NCBI GenBank assembly: GCA_000209465.1
Contig: GL890583.1
Span: 665,606-729,605 of the forward strand
Length of the DNA stretch: 64,000 nucleotides
Reading direction: 5' to 3'
Origin: Lachnospiraceae oral taxon 107 str. F0167
Lineage (GTDB): Bacteria; Bacillota; Clostridia; Lachnospirales; Lachnospiraceae
A program made the position numbers and the translations under genes. Below the pieces are notes generated by a model, which saw only the letters and a program-made list of their open reading frames with translations, was not told the DNA's origin and ran no database searches. Numbering within the stretch: the stretch's first letter is position 1; every line of letters starts with the position of its first letter. Shown here piece after piece: positions 17,787 to 27,007 of this stretch.

Positions 17787-20700
17787 CTATTTAACAATCA
17801 GATTTTTAGGATCATATAGTCCCAAGATTTTATTTTTCATAATGCCTTTTCTTCCTGCATGATTTGGAGAAATTGTTAAATCTTCTCTATCATTTTCTGA
17901 ATCATTTCTTTTTTCTTCTACAGGCTTTGTGGCATTACTGTCTGTAGCAAGTCTCTGCTGTGCAGCCATATCTCTGTTTGCCATTCTAAAGCCGCTTTGG
18001 TCTGCAAACGCTTTTTTAACAGCCTTTTTTATAGCAACTGATGATACTGTTGCACCGCTTATACTGTCTACAGAATCAATTTCAGATGCTTTCTTTCCGA
18101 CAAAATTAGGCAACATTCTTAATGCATTTGACCAGAATCCGGCATTAGCTCCCGGGCTTGTTTCATTGTCTTCTACACTTACAATAACTCCGGTCTTTTT
18201 ATTGAAGGTTACTCTGAGGCTTGCATAGTATCCGAACATTGTAACATTCTCTACAACATCTTTTACTATATTGTCCTGTCCTTCTTCTTTCTCTTTTGCT
18301 TCACCAAGTTCAAACTTAAAGCTTGTGGAGCAGTATCCGTCTTTTTTATTTGCATCTTTTAAGATAACTGTATACTCTCCCATACCGGTGTTTTCCGTAC
18401 TCTTAATTGAAAGAGTTTCATTTGTTTTATCAAATGTATAATCGCTTCCTTCAACAAGTTTCTTAGCATTATCTTTTGAACCGAAGTATAGATCACCAAT
18501 CTCATATCCCTCATAAGGCATCTTTCTCATATCAAATGTTACATCTGCCCCGTTTTCCGCACTAAACTCTGTTTTTGATGCTATAGCAGGTATATGACTG
18601 CTTCGAAGTCTCTTAGGAATATATAATTCCAATCCGTCTATCTCAAACTTCTTGTGATCACTTAATAAATATGTAATTTTGTAAATCTTATCACCCGGTA
18701 ATGAAGCAAAACGCTTATGTGCTAAATTGCCGCCATATTTTCCCATCTCCACTGAGAATGCAAGCTCACCGTCAGCAATAATATTGTCAACATGTGATAA
18801 TCCGAAAACTTTAGCATTTCTCTTACTGCTTCCTGCCTCAAATGTTACACCGAGTACATTCTTATCAGTCTTTATTTCCTCAGGCAGACCTTCAAGTTTG
18901 ATTTGATAATTTCCATACTCGCTTTGATCTGTGAGTGAAACTCTTACATCTGAAGGATTGGCATTTATTTCAAGAGTATTCTCACTTGCCTTCATTTCAG
19001 AGATTGTAGAATCATAATTAATAACCTTATAAGTAGGCAATTCTGTTTTTGTAACCTCTCTGCTTATTCCGGTAACTGAATCCGGAGCAGTCATACTTGT
19101 AATTGCCGGAATAAGTGCTGTATGATTTTCTGCACCTACAGCTGCCAAAAGTTTTACTTTTGTATACAGATCAGCATCTACCTGAACCGGTGTTTTAACT
19201 CCCTTAATCTTATATCCTGTTTCGGTTTTGTCAGTATAAGCCGCTGTAGCAAATTTGCCATAGCTTCCTATTTTGGAAGAACTTACTGCATCATATCTTC
19301 CTCCAAAGCTCATCATTTGCAATGGAGTAGGCTCCTGTCCTATAGTAGGATCACCTCCGAATGAAGGCGCAGTTCTTATAGCTAAAAGCTCTCTTAAATA
19401 GAAGTATGAGTATGGGAAATCAGCAGTACCGTATAGGTTTCCTGTAAGTTTTTGATCATCCTCTACATAATAGTATACCTTAGGTACATATGGATTTCTT
19501 ACCAGATTAGCCTTATTGGTTACATCCTTACCATTTACAATAAATGTCATATTGGTATTTTTAGGATCATACTTTTTGTAATAATAAGTATGTGTCTTTC
19601 CGTCCACTACCAGATCCAATTTATCCATATTGGTTTCTTCGGATACAGGTGGCTTAGGGAATGCATCCTTTACGGCATTTTTAATGGCATTTGATGAAAG
19701 TGTTGCCCCTGTAACGGCATCAACAGTATCCACGCTGTCCTTTGTCTTACCTACAAGTTTATCAAACATTTCAAGCGACATATTCCAGAAAACTCTGTTA
19801 TGGGTATTTCCTGGGTTTGTGCCGTCATCTTCAACCTTTATAATTTTTCCTGTTTTTTCATTATATGTTACCAAAACTTTTGCCTTATAGAAGAAAGTCT
19901 CCATCTGAGCCTCTCCCTTTGCAGTCTTTATAGTTTCGGCTTCACTTTCACCACCTTCGTATTTAAACCTTAGTCCTATACTTCCGTTTCCAAACTGCGG
20001 GCTGTGATAATCTACAAGTTTGATATTTAAGATATTGTCGCTCTTTGTAAGGCTGTAATTAAGCTGTATGCCGTTGGAATCAAGTACTTTTACTGTAAAT
20101 GTATCCTCATTCCATTTATTCTCATACTTTTTAGGTATTGTGACATCCAGCACTAAATGTGCATTACTTCCTTCAAACTCCTGCTTTGTAATACCTGTTT
20201 TATTGTAAATAAGTTCCTGCTTATCATATAATTCAACTGCAGCCGGTAATACCTGCTCTTTCTGTGGAGTTTCCACAAACTTAAAGCCTATCCATACATA
20301 GCCGCCGCTTTCATGGAATGCTCTGTAGTTGGCAAAGTCCACTGTAAGTACAGAGTATTTCTTTCCTACCTTGCTCTCAAGTAATACTCCGTCCTCATTG
20401 TATGCTTTTACAGTGAAGGTATCCTTAGTCCAGTTTTCATACTCTTTAGGTATCTCAACATTAAATATCTTTAAATACCCCTGCGCCTCTCTAAACTTAT
20501 TAAAGTCTACATTTACTGTTGTAAGCTTCTTCTCTCCGGCGTAAAGTTCAATCTTTGCAGGTGCCTGCTTCTTTGGATCAGATACATTTACTGTAAATGT
20601 TTTTTCTACAGTCTGTCCGCCTATGCTCTTTCTAATAGTGATAGTCTTCTCACCTATATCAGCACTTGTAAACACATATCCGTTATCAGGATCTGAGGTG

Positions 20701-22946
20701 AATCCTCCTGTCTTACATGCTTCCCAGCCTACAAATGCCTTATTGTTTCCGTTCTTTGTAACGGCATTTATCTCAAGGCCTCCGATTTCAAGGCTGTCTC
20801 CTACATAGTAGTTCTTCTTTATAAGCTTTGTCTCAAGTGCAAATGATGCTATCTCCGAGGTATCCTTTGATACATCAACTATTACCGCATATACATCATA
20901 TCCCCATGCATCATATCCCGGATGGGCTATCTCTTTCATATTGAAACGCCACTGTGAAAGATCTCTGTCATACTTTGCCTTTCCAAGCTCCTCTTCTCCG
21001 GAGTAGATTGTCATTTCTTTTATCTTTCCCTTAGCCTCAACTGTATAGCGATATTCATCCTTAGTTAATGTGATATCCTTTGTTTCTCCGCTCTCATATG
21101 AGATCACTATCTTATCAGGATATTTTTTACCAAGTTTCTTTCTTACCTGAATCTCACTTTGTATATCTATAAGTGAATCCGCATTCTTAAAATGTACATG
21201 TACAAACTCAAGTAATGACGGCAATGCGCTTCCATGTAGAGGATCGGTAACTATTCCATACTCTGCAAACTCTGCAGGTGTTATCTCTTTTACCTCTCCA
21301 CCCTTTAAATGAAGCTTAAGCACTGTTTTTGAAAGATCAAGGCTCTGACCTGTTGCAACACTGTCAGGTCTTGTTTTAAACTCAATATAGTCAATTCTTT
21401 GAACTTTTTGGTCTTTTTTAAACTTCTTTGATCTCTCAAGGGCATTCTCAACCGCACTTACATGTCCCTGCGCTGTTTCTGTTGCTCCGCTGACTGCATC
21501 AAAAATCTCGCCCTTTCTTTCACTTAGCTGCTTTTTGATTCCGTCAACATTTTCAAGTCCCTTAAACTTCTCAAGAAGATAATCCCTCTTTCTTTCATAG
21601 CTTCCCGCTATCTTATCATCATCTGTATATACTACAGAATCTACCTTCTCGATCTTTCCGTCCTTTATAGTTACCTTAACGATATTTGAACCTCTTTGAA
21701 GCTTGTATCTGCTCCAGGTAGCTGTTCCATACCATTCACCGTCCGTAAGAGCATTTTCACTCTCACTTGGCTTATTCTCTCCCTTATTTTCAGGTGTCTT
21801 AGGCTTTTCGCTCTCGCTTGGCTTACCCTCTTCCTTATTTTCAGGTGCCTTCGGTTTTTCACTCTCGCTTGGCTTACCCTCTTCCTTGTTTTCAGGTGTC
21901 TTAGGCTTTTCGCTCTCGCTTGGCTTACCCTCTTCCTTATTTTCAGGTGCCTTCGGTTTTTCGCTCTCGCTTGGCTTACTCTCTTCCTTGTTTTCAGGTG
22001 CCTTCGGCTTTTCGCTCTCGCTTGGCTTACTTTCTTCCTTATTTTCAGGTGTTTTAGGCTTCTCGCTTGGCTTACTTTCTTCCCTGTTTTCAGGTGCCTT
22101 CGGCTTCTCGCTTGGCTTACTCTCTTCCCTGTTTTCAGGTGTTTTAGGCTTCTCGCTTGGCTTACTCTCTTCCCTGTTTTCAGGTGTTTTAGGCTTCTCG
22201 CTCGGCTTACTCTCTTCCTTATTTTCAGGTGTTTTCGGCTTTTCATTTGGATTGCTTGACTGCCCTGCTCCTCCTGATGATCTGCCCGAACCGCTTCCAC
22301 CATGGCTTCGTCTCTGTCCTGATGATTTTTCTCTCCTTGACTTGGAGTCTTTTGATGTATCGGTAGAAGTATTGGAAGCCCCTCCGGCAGTTCCGGAATT
22401 ACTTGTTGAGAACCCCTTTCCTGCAACATACTGTACTTTCCCTGAGTCATCAGTCCATTGACCGTTTTCATTAATCTTAAATCCGTCAGGTGTGGTCTTA
22501 CCGACAACCATTCCGCCACCATCTTTTCCCGGTGCAGGATCAAAATAATAGCAATATCCGTCTACCCACTGCCATCCGGTAAGCATTCCTCCACCTGTTG
22601 CAGGATCAGGATTGAAAAAATACCATTTGCCTTCCGGATTTTTATACCATCCGGTATGCATATGTCCCGATACCCCATCCTTGTCAGAGTCAAAATAATA
22701 ATCTACTCCATTTATATTTTGCCATCCGGTCTTCATGTCCCCTGTTTCAGGATCAAGATAATACCATCCTGAAGAAGTTTCAACCCAGCCCTTATGGACT
22801 TCATTCTTTTCATTATAAAATTTCCAGGTATCACCTGATAATTCCCACTTCCCCTTTGTAACAGCCCCTTGGCTTGGAAATGTATTCACGAATGCTAATG
22901 TAGAAGCAAACATCAATGTAGCTATTCTATTGAATGTTCTTTTCAC
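17787..22946 (-). CDS. Giant secreted cell-wall-binding protein with three FMN-binding domains
   Basis: 1719 residues from a GTG start with AGGGGG upstream. In order: signal peptide (1-27), four to five cell-wall/choline-binding repeats (about 33-170, e.g. GWYYLDPETGDMKTGW), a Ser/Gly linker, ten Pro/Lys/Glu repeats (235-396), FMN-binding domain 1 (about 404-505), bacterial Ig-like and beta-rich modules, FMN-binding domain 2 (TGAT at 1079-1082), a region resembling part of the Treponema Tp47 architecture (about 1100-1290), more beta modules, and FMN-binding domain 3 (SGAT at 1630-1633). Each FMN domain has the D-x-x-S/T-G-A-T acceptor for covalent flavin attachment by ApbE-type transferases. 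No LPxTG or C-terminal helix is seen, so anchoring should be by the repeats. It stands alone, with its own terminator. Likely role: extracellular flavin redox or ligand binding (inferred). Confidence 0.85.
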   Translation of the reverse strand: MKRTFNRIATLMFASTLAFVNTFPSQGAVTKGKWELSGDTWKFYNEKNEVHKGWVETSSGWYYLDPETGDMKTGWQNINGVDYYFDSDKDGVSGHMHTGWYKNPEGKWYFFNPDPATGGGMLTGWQWVDGYCYYFDPAPGKDGGGMVVGKTTPDGFKINENGQWTDDSGKVQYVAGKGFSTSNSGTAGGASNTSTDTSKDSKSRREKSSGQRRSHGGSGSGRSSGGAGQSSNPNEKPKTPENKEESKPSEKPKTPENREESKPSEKPKTPENREESKPSEKPKAPENREESKPSEKPKTPENKEESKPSESEKPKAPENKEESKPSESEKPKAPENKEEGKPSESEKPKTPENKEEGKPSESEKPKAPENKEEGKPSESEKPKTPENKGENKPSESENALTDGEWYGTATWSRYKLQRGSNIVKVTIKDGKIEKVDSVVYTDDDKIAGSYERKRDYLLEKFKGLENVDGIKKQLSERKGEIFDAVSGATETAQGHVSAVENALERSKKFKKDQKVQRIDYIEFKTRPDSVATGQSLDLSKTVLKLHLKGGEVKEITPAEFAEYGIVTDPLHGSALPSLLEFVHVHFKNADSLIDIQSEIQVRKKLGKKYPDKIVISYESGETKDITLTKDEYRYTVEAKGKIKEMTIYSGEEELGKAKYDRDLSQWRFNMKEIAHPGYDAWGYDVYAVIVDVSKDTSEIASFALETKLIKKNYYVGDSLEIGGLEINAVTKNGNNKAFVGWEACKTGGFTSDPDNGYVFTSADIGEKTITIRKSIGGQTVEKTFTVNVSDPKKQAPAKIELYAGEKKLTTVNVDFNKFREAQGYLKIFNVEIPKEYENWTKDTFTVKAYNEDGVLLESKVGKKYSVLTVDFANYRAFHESGGYVWIGFKFVETPQKEQVLPAAVELYDKQELIYNKTGITKQEFEGSNAHLVLDVTIPKKYENKWNEDTFTVKVLDSNGIQLNYSLTKSDNILNIKLVDYHSPQFGNGSIGLRFKYEGGESEAETIKTAKGEAQMETFFYKAKVLVTYNEKTGKIIKVEDDGTNPGNTHNRVFWNMSLEMFDKLVGKTKDSVDTVDAVTGATLSSNAIKNAVKDAFPKPPVSEETNMDKLDLVVDGKTHTYYYKKYDPKNTNMTFIVNGKDVTNKANLVRNPYVPKVYYYVEDDQKLTGNLYGTADFPYSYFYLRELLAIRTAPSFGGDPTIGQEPTPLQMMSFGGRYDAVSSSKIGSYGKFATAAYTDKTETGYKIKGVKTPVQVDADLYTKVKLLAAVGAENHTALIPAITSMTAPDSVTGISREVTKTELPTYKVINYDSTISEMKASENTLEINANPSDVRVSLTDQSEYGNYQIKLEGLPEEIKTDKNVLGVTFEAGSSKRNAKVFGLSHVDNIIADGELAFSVEMGKYGGNLAHKRFASLPGDKIYKITYLLSDHKKFEIDGLELYIPKRLRSSHIPAIASKTEFSAENGADVTFDMRKMPYEGYEIGDLYFGSKDNAKKLVEGSDYTFDKTNETLSIKSTENTGMGEYTVILKDANKKDGYCSTSFKFELGEAKEKEEGQDNIVKDVVENVTMFGYYASLRVTFNKKTGVIVSVEDNETSPGANAGFWSNALRMLPNFVGKKASEIDSVDSISGATVSSVAIKKAVKKAFADQSGFRMANRDMAAQQRLATDSNATKPVEEKRNDSENDREDLTISPNHAGRKGIMKNKILGLYDPKNLIVK
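21759..22244 (-). repeat. Tandem coding repeat, 45/51-bp units
   Basis: Ten in-frame copies of a unit encoding EKPKTPENKEESKPS. The first four copies are 15 residues (45 bp) and the next six are 17 residues (51 bp, adding ES). Variation is limited to T/A, K/R and S/G. The segment forms an extended, charged, Pro-rich linker between the wall-binding repeats and the first FMN domain. The high DNA identity makes copy number likely to vary between strains and also creates long spurious open frames on the opposite strand. Confidence 0.95.
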
Positions 22947-23425
22947 AAAATAAGTACCCCCTCTAGTATAAGTGTAGTAACATCTAATATTATATGGAAT
23001 GAAAAATAATCTTAGTAAACTATACTTTTAATGCCTCCTTTCTAAAGACAATCAATTTGATATTCGCTTCCAAATTATTTTCTGTAAATTTATGCATTGA
23101 TGATAATTGCTTTAATTAGTAAGTATCACCTAACTCAAAGATGTAAAAAAAGAGTTTTAAAACCCTTAGTACAGACTTATTTAGCATTTTTCTTATATTT
23201 TCAGATAATAATAAATGAGAATATACATTGATATGTGTATTTTTTCATCCATCATGTTTGTTATTCTATCATAGTGCATATAAATAATAAAGGAATTTTG
23301 TGTTTTCTTATGAATACATGCAATTTTTCTACATCAATATAAATTCTGTAATATCCTAAAATAACTTTGTTCAAGTTTTTAACAAAGTGATGAAAATTAC
23401 ATTCAATATTTTTGTTGCATAATTA

Positions 23426-23475
23426 TTATTAAAACATAATATATATAAAATTATTAAAACATAATATCTATAAAT
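23426..23475. repeat. 25-bp tandem duplication
   Basis: Two adjacent 25-base copies (23426-23450 and 23451-23475) sharing ATTATTAAAACATAATAT as core and differing at a single base. They lie 50-100 bases upstream of the rqcH -10 element. It could be replication slippage in AT-rich DNA or a duplicated protein-binding site. Confidence 0.85.
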
Positions 23476-23524
23476 TTCAGTTTCATTTATTTCTCTAAAT
23501 AATGCAGTATATATAGATATACTG

Positions 23525-23533
23525 TGGTATAAT
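23525..23533 (+). promoter_or_regulatory. Extended -10 promoter of rqcH
   Basis: TGGTATAAT, an exact extended -10 (TGnTATAAT), 50 bases upstream of the rqcH ATG. No good -35 box is seen 17 bases further upstream, as is common for extended -10 promoters. Confidence 0.65.
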
Positions 23534-23583
23534 GTATTTTTAAAATTACTATTAAGATTTAAGTTTAGGATAGAGGTAATAAA

Positions 23584-25329
23584 ATGGCTTTTGACGGCAT
23601 AGTAATATCAAATTTATCATATGAATTGAATACAAAGCTTGTAGGCGGCAGAATTTCAAAAATTTCCATGCCGGAAGAAAACGAGCTTATTTTTACAGTT
23701 AAAAATAATGCAAAAACTTATAGACTTTTGGTATCTGCAAGTGCTTCACTTCCACTTGTATACCTTACGGATGTAAATAAACCCGCTCCCAAAGTTGCTC
23801 CGGCATTTTTAATGCTTCTTAGAAAATACATAGGAACGGCAAAAATAATTGATATATCTCAAATGGACTTGGAAAGAATATTATGTTTTGAACTTGAGCA
23901 TTTAAATGAGCTCGGTGATATCAGCCACAAAAAAATGTATGTGGAAATAATGGGCAAACATTCAAATATAATATTTACAGATGAAAATAATAAAATAATC
24001 GATTCAATAAAAAGAATTTCCGCAAATATGAGTTCACTTAGAGAGGTTTTGCCCGGAAGACAGTACTTTCTTCCGGATGAATTAAAGAAAAATGATTTAC
24101 TTTCTGTGGATATGGATGAGTTTGTAGGTATATTAAAATCAAAGGAGTATGCTCTCTCAAAGTCAATATATATGAACTTTGCCGGTATAAGCCCGCTTAT
24201 TGCAGAAGAAATCCTTATTCGTGCATCACTTTCTTCTCAAGCCCCTTCCACATCACTTAATGAACTTGAATATACACATCTGTTTCATACAATTAAAAAT
24301 TTATTGGAAGATATTTCCTTACATAATTTCTCTCCCAATATCATATATCGTGGCGAAGAGGCATTTGAATTTTCTTCTATAAATCTTTTTTCTTATGAAA
24401 ATGAAGAATATAAAAAAGTTTTTTTTGACTCTGTAAGTGAAATGCTTTACAATTTCTACTCTTTTAGAGAAGCCTTTGTACTTAACAGGCAAAAAAGCTC
24501 TGATTTGCGTCGTATTGTAAATACTGCACTTGAAAGAGCGTCAAAAAAGTTTGATTTACAAGAAAAACAGTTACAGGATGCTGATAAAAAAGATATCTAC
24601 AGAGTTTACGGTGATTTATTAAATACTTATGGTTACAGTTTAAAGGGGGGAGAAAGTTCATTTACCACAGAAAATTTTTATGATGATAATAAGGAAATCA
24701 CTATACCGCTTGATAAGCATAAATCGGCTAAAGAAAATGCCAAGAAATACTATGATAAATATGCAAAGCTAAGTCGAACAACCAAGGCACTCAGCGAAGA
24801 GATAGTCAATACCAAAAAAGATATGGAGCATCTGCTATCCATACAGACCGCACTGGAAGTATCAAGTGATGATGAGAGCCTTTCACAGATACGCCAGGAG
24901 CTCATTGACTTTGGTTATATCAAAAAACATTCTTCTTCAAAGCAAAAAAAGACCTCCTCACATCCATATCACTATATTTCAAGCGACAGATATGACATTT
25001 ATGTAGGTAAAAACAATTATCAGAATGAGGAGCTTACTTTTAAACTTGCTACAGGGAATGACTGGTGGTTTCATGCCAAAGGTATTCCCGGCTCACATGT
25101 GATTTTAAAATCAAATAATGAGGAGGACCTTCCTGACAGAGTATATGAAGAGGCAGCCGCACTTGCAGCCTTTTATTCAAAGGCAAAGGATTCCGAAAAA
25201 GTCGAAGTAGACTATATTCAAAGAAAAAATATTAAAAAAGTTGCAGGTGCCGCTCCGGGCTTTGTGATTTACCACTCCAACTGGTCAATGATTGCCACAC
25301 CGAGGGCGGATTTACAGCAGGCAAAATAA
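23584..25329 (+). CDS. rqcH: Ribosome quality control factor RqcH (NFACT family)
   Basis: 581 residues, matching Bacillus RqcH (about 570). It binds obstructed 50S subunits with peptidyl-tRNA and recruits tRNA-Ala to add C-terminal alanine tails that mark stalled peptides. The NFACT-N domain begins FDGIVISNLSYELN and contains LVGGRISKI. A coiled-coil middle covers about residues 300-430. The C-terminal NFACT-R (DUF814) domain includes GKNNYQNEELTFKLATGNDWW and HAKGIPGSHV. The Asp-Arg pair important in Bacillus RqcH (D97/R98) aligns here with Glu-Arg in DLERILCFEL. Single gene, ending in a hairpin shared with gpsA. Confidence 0.93.
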   Translation: MAFDGIVISNLSYELNTKLVGGRISKISMPEENELIFTVKNNAKTYRLLVSASASLPLVYLTDVNKPAPKVAPAFLMLLRKYIGTAKIIDISQMDLERILCFELEHLNELGDISHKKMYVEIMGKHSNIIFTDENNKIIDSIKRISANMSSLREVLPGRQYFLPDELKKNDLLSVDMDEFVGILKSKEYALSKSIYMNFAGISPLIAEEILIRASLSSQAPSTSLNELEYTHLFHTIKNLLEDISLHNFSPNIIYRGEEAFEFSSINLFSYENEEYKKVFFDSVSEMLYNFYSFREAFVLNRQKSSDLRRIVNTALERASKKFDLQEKQLQDADKKDIYRVYGDLLNTYGYSLKGGESSFTTENFYDDNKEITIPLDKHKSAKENAKKYYDKYAKLSRTTKALSEEIVNTKKDMEHLLSIQTALEVSSDDESLSQIRQELIDFGYIKKHSSSKQKKTSSHPYHYISSDRYDIYVGKNNYQNEELTFKLATGNDWWFHAKGIPGSHVILKSNNEEDLPDRVYEEAAALAAFYSKAKDSEKVEVDYIQRKNIKKVAGAAPGFVIYHSNWSMIATPRADLQQAK

Positions 25330-25338
25330 AATTAAACT

Positions 25339-25379
25339 GGATGAGCAAAAGTTTATACTTTAACTCATCCCTCTTTTTA
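25339..25379 (+). terminator. Terminator of rqcH, convergent with gpsA
   Basis: GGATGAG/CTCATCC stem at 25339-25370 followed by CTCTTTTT on the plus strand. The T-run overlaps the gpsA stop codon. On the minus strand the tail is AGTTTAATTTTATTTT, so the hairpin may serve gpsA as well. Confidence 0.8.
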
Positions 25380-26372
25380 CATTCCGATGCTTTCCGATAT
25401 CTTATCTCTAAGCATCAGTGCATCCACCGCCTGCTTCGGATCTTTATTATCAAAAAGTACCGCATTTACCTCATTTACTATGGGCATACATATATTATAT
25501 TTATCAGCCAGAGCCTTGGCTGCCTTGGCTGAATACACACCCTCCACAACCATCTCCACCTCTTTCATAGCCTCATCCATAGTTCTTCCCTGTCCCATAA
25601 GCATACCGGCTTTTCTGTTTCTGCTATGCTTACTTGCACAGGTTACTATCAAATCTCCTATGCCTGATAATCCGTAAAAGGTCTCAATATTGGCTCCCAT
25701 TGCCGTTCCCAGTCTGCTTATCTCCACTATTCCTCTGGTTATAAGTGCAGCCTTTGCATTATCACCATATCCAAGTCCGTCCGATATACCTGCAGCAAGT
25801 GCAATTACATTTTTTAATGAACTTCCCAGTTCAATACCCAGCATATCGGTGGAAGTATATACTCTGAACACCGGACTCATAAAAGCGGATTGTATGAGCT
25901 TTGCAGTTTCTATATCATCAGCTCCCGCAACACAGGTCGTAGGCAATTGTCTAACCACTTCCTCCGCATGGCTGGGACCGGAAAGTACTGACACAACGGC
26001 ATTATTTATCTCATCTAAAATCTGATCTGTAAGTATCTTTAGTGTACTTTCTTCAATACCCTTTGCCACATTTACTATAATTTGACCTTCTTTATAAAAT
26101 GCCGCCATTCTTTTTGCCGTACTTCTTGTAAAAATAGACGGAACGGACAGTACGCAAATCTCGGCATCCTTCATCGCAAGTTCCAAATCATCTTCAAATA
26201 AAATATCTTCGTCAAATACAATCCCCGGCAGATTTTTATGTGTACGCTTTTCTCTAAGCTCTTTTATTTCACTTTCAATGGCTGACCATACCTTTACGCT
26301 ATGTCCGTTGTCAGACAGAAGCCTTGCAAGTGCCATTCCCCAGGTTCCCGAACCAATAACAGCAATTTTCAT
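25377..26372 (-). CDS. gpsA: Glycerol-3-phosphate dehydrogenase (NAD(P)+)
   Basis: GpsA reduces dihydroxyacetone phosphate to sn-glycerol-3-phosphate, the backbone for phospholipids. 331 residues with the Rossmann motif GSGTWGMALARLL at the N-terminus, VNVAKGIE (about 99-106), SGPSHAEEV (about 134-142), and the catalytic Lys in GSSLKNVIALAAG (about 187-199). The start codon overlaps the plsY stop (ATGA), so it makes the substrate for the acyltransferase encoded immediately upstream. Last gene of DUF512-der-plsY-gpsA. Confidence 0.96.
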   Translation of the reverse strand: MKIAVIGSGTWGMALARLLSDNGHSVKVWSAIESEIKELREKRTHKNLPGIVFDEDILFEDDLELAMKDAEICVLSVPSIFTRSTAKRMAAFYKEGQIIVNVAKGIEESTLKILTDQILDEINNAVVSVLSGPSHAEEVVRQLPTTCVAGADDIETAKLIQSAFMSPVFRVYTSTDMLGIELGSSLKNVIALAAGISDGLGYGDNAKAALITRGIVEISRLGTAMGANIETFYGLSGIGDLIVTCASKHSRNRKAGMLMGQGRTMDEAMKEVEMVVEGVYSAKAAKALADKYNICMPIVNEVNAVLFDNKDPKQAVDALMLRDKISESIGM

Positions 26373-27007
26373 TTTTCCACCTTTTTCCCGATTTTATTCT
26401 CAGTTCCGCTTACTAATCTCTTTATATTTGCTCTATGCATAAATATTGACAAAAGTCCTATAACGGCAACCAATATTCTAAATTCCACAGGAGAACTTCC
26501 ATCTGCAAAGCCATAATCTGTCCTTACAAAAAAATGTGCCATACCTATAAAAATAATCATAACAAAAATGGATGCAAGTGATACATATCTTGTTATAGCA
26601 ACTATCAAGATAAATATAGCCAGACAAACAAAAGCAATTCTATAATCAAGAGCCATTATTATACCTGCTGTTGAAGCAACTCCCTTTCCACCCTTAAATC
26701 CAAGATAGAATGGGAAGTTATGACCAAGTACTACTCCAAGTCCAATATATAGCATATACACATAGCTGAGACTGACATTATCTCTAAAAATAAATCTTAC
26801 CAACAGACATGGTATCAGTGATTTACAAAAATCTCCCAAAAAAACTATAAGTCCTGCCTTTGGTCCAAGTACCCTAAGAGTATTTGTAGCACCTGCATTC
26901 CCCGAGCCGTAGTTTCTTATATCCATTTTATTGAGCTTTCCGAATATATATCCGGTCTCAATATTTCCGATAAAGTATCCTATTATTAAAAGAAGAATCC
27001 TAAACAT
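26369..27007 (-). CDS. plsY: Acyl-phosphate:glycerol-3-phosphate acyltransferase PlsY
   Basis: PlsY is a membrane enzyme that adds the first acyl chain to glycerol-3-phosphate, using acyl-phosphate. The 212-residue sequence has five or more helices and the three catalytic loops: GNIETGY followed by RNYGSGNAGATNTLR (about 31-45), GHNFPFYLGFKGGKGVA (about 98-114), and a third loop near SSPVEFR. The neighbouring gpsA supplies its substrate. It overlaps the der stop by one base. Confidence 0.95.
   Translation of the reverse strand: MFRILLLIIGYFIGNIETGYIFGKLNKMDIRNYGSGNAGATNTLRVLGPKAGLIVFLGDFCKSLIPCLLVRFIFRDNVSLSYVYMLYIGLGVVLGHNFPFYLGFKGGKGVASTAGIIMALDYRIAFVCLAIFILIVAITRYVSLASIFVMIIFIGMAHFFVRTDYGFADGSSPVEFRILVAVIGLLSIFMHRANIKRLVSGTENKIGKKVEK

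Larger units (their letters stand above)
22947..23583. other. 637-bp divergent intergenic region
   Basis: No gene seen. It holds the upstream sequences of the giant surface protein (minus) and rqcH (plus). A TATAAT on the minus strand lies at 22989-22994, but its only -35 candidate (TTTACT) has a 19-base spacer. The middle is very AT-rich, with a 25-bp tandem duplication at 23426-23475 and an extended -10 for rqcH at 23525-23533. The unusual length for this compact genome suggests regulatory content. Confidence 0.6.

Noticed and set aside
21759..22244. Regular spacing resembling a CRISPR array
   Set aside because: Units are contiguous and in frame within a protein gene; there are no unique spacers or cas genes.
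21696..22461. Two long plus-strand ORFs with Leu/Phe-rich repeats opposite the surface-protein repeat
   Set aside because: They mirror the EKPKTPEN coding repeat on the other strand, have no ribosome binding site and no homology pattern; repetition alone keeps the frames open.
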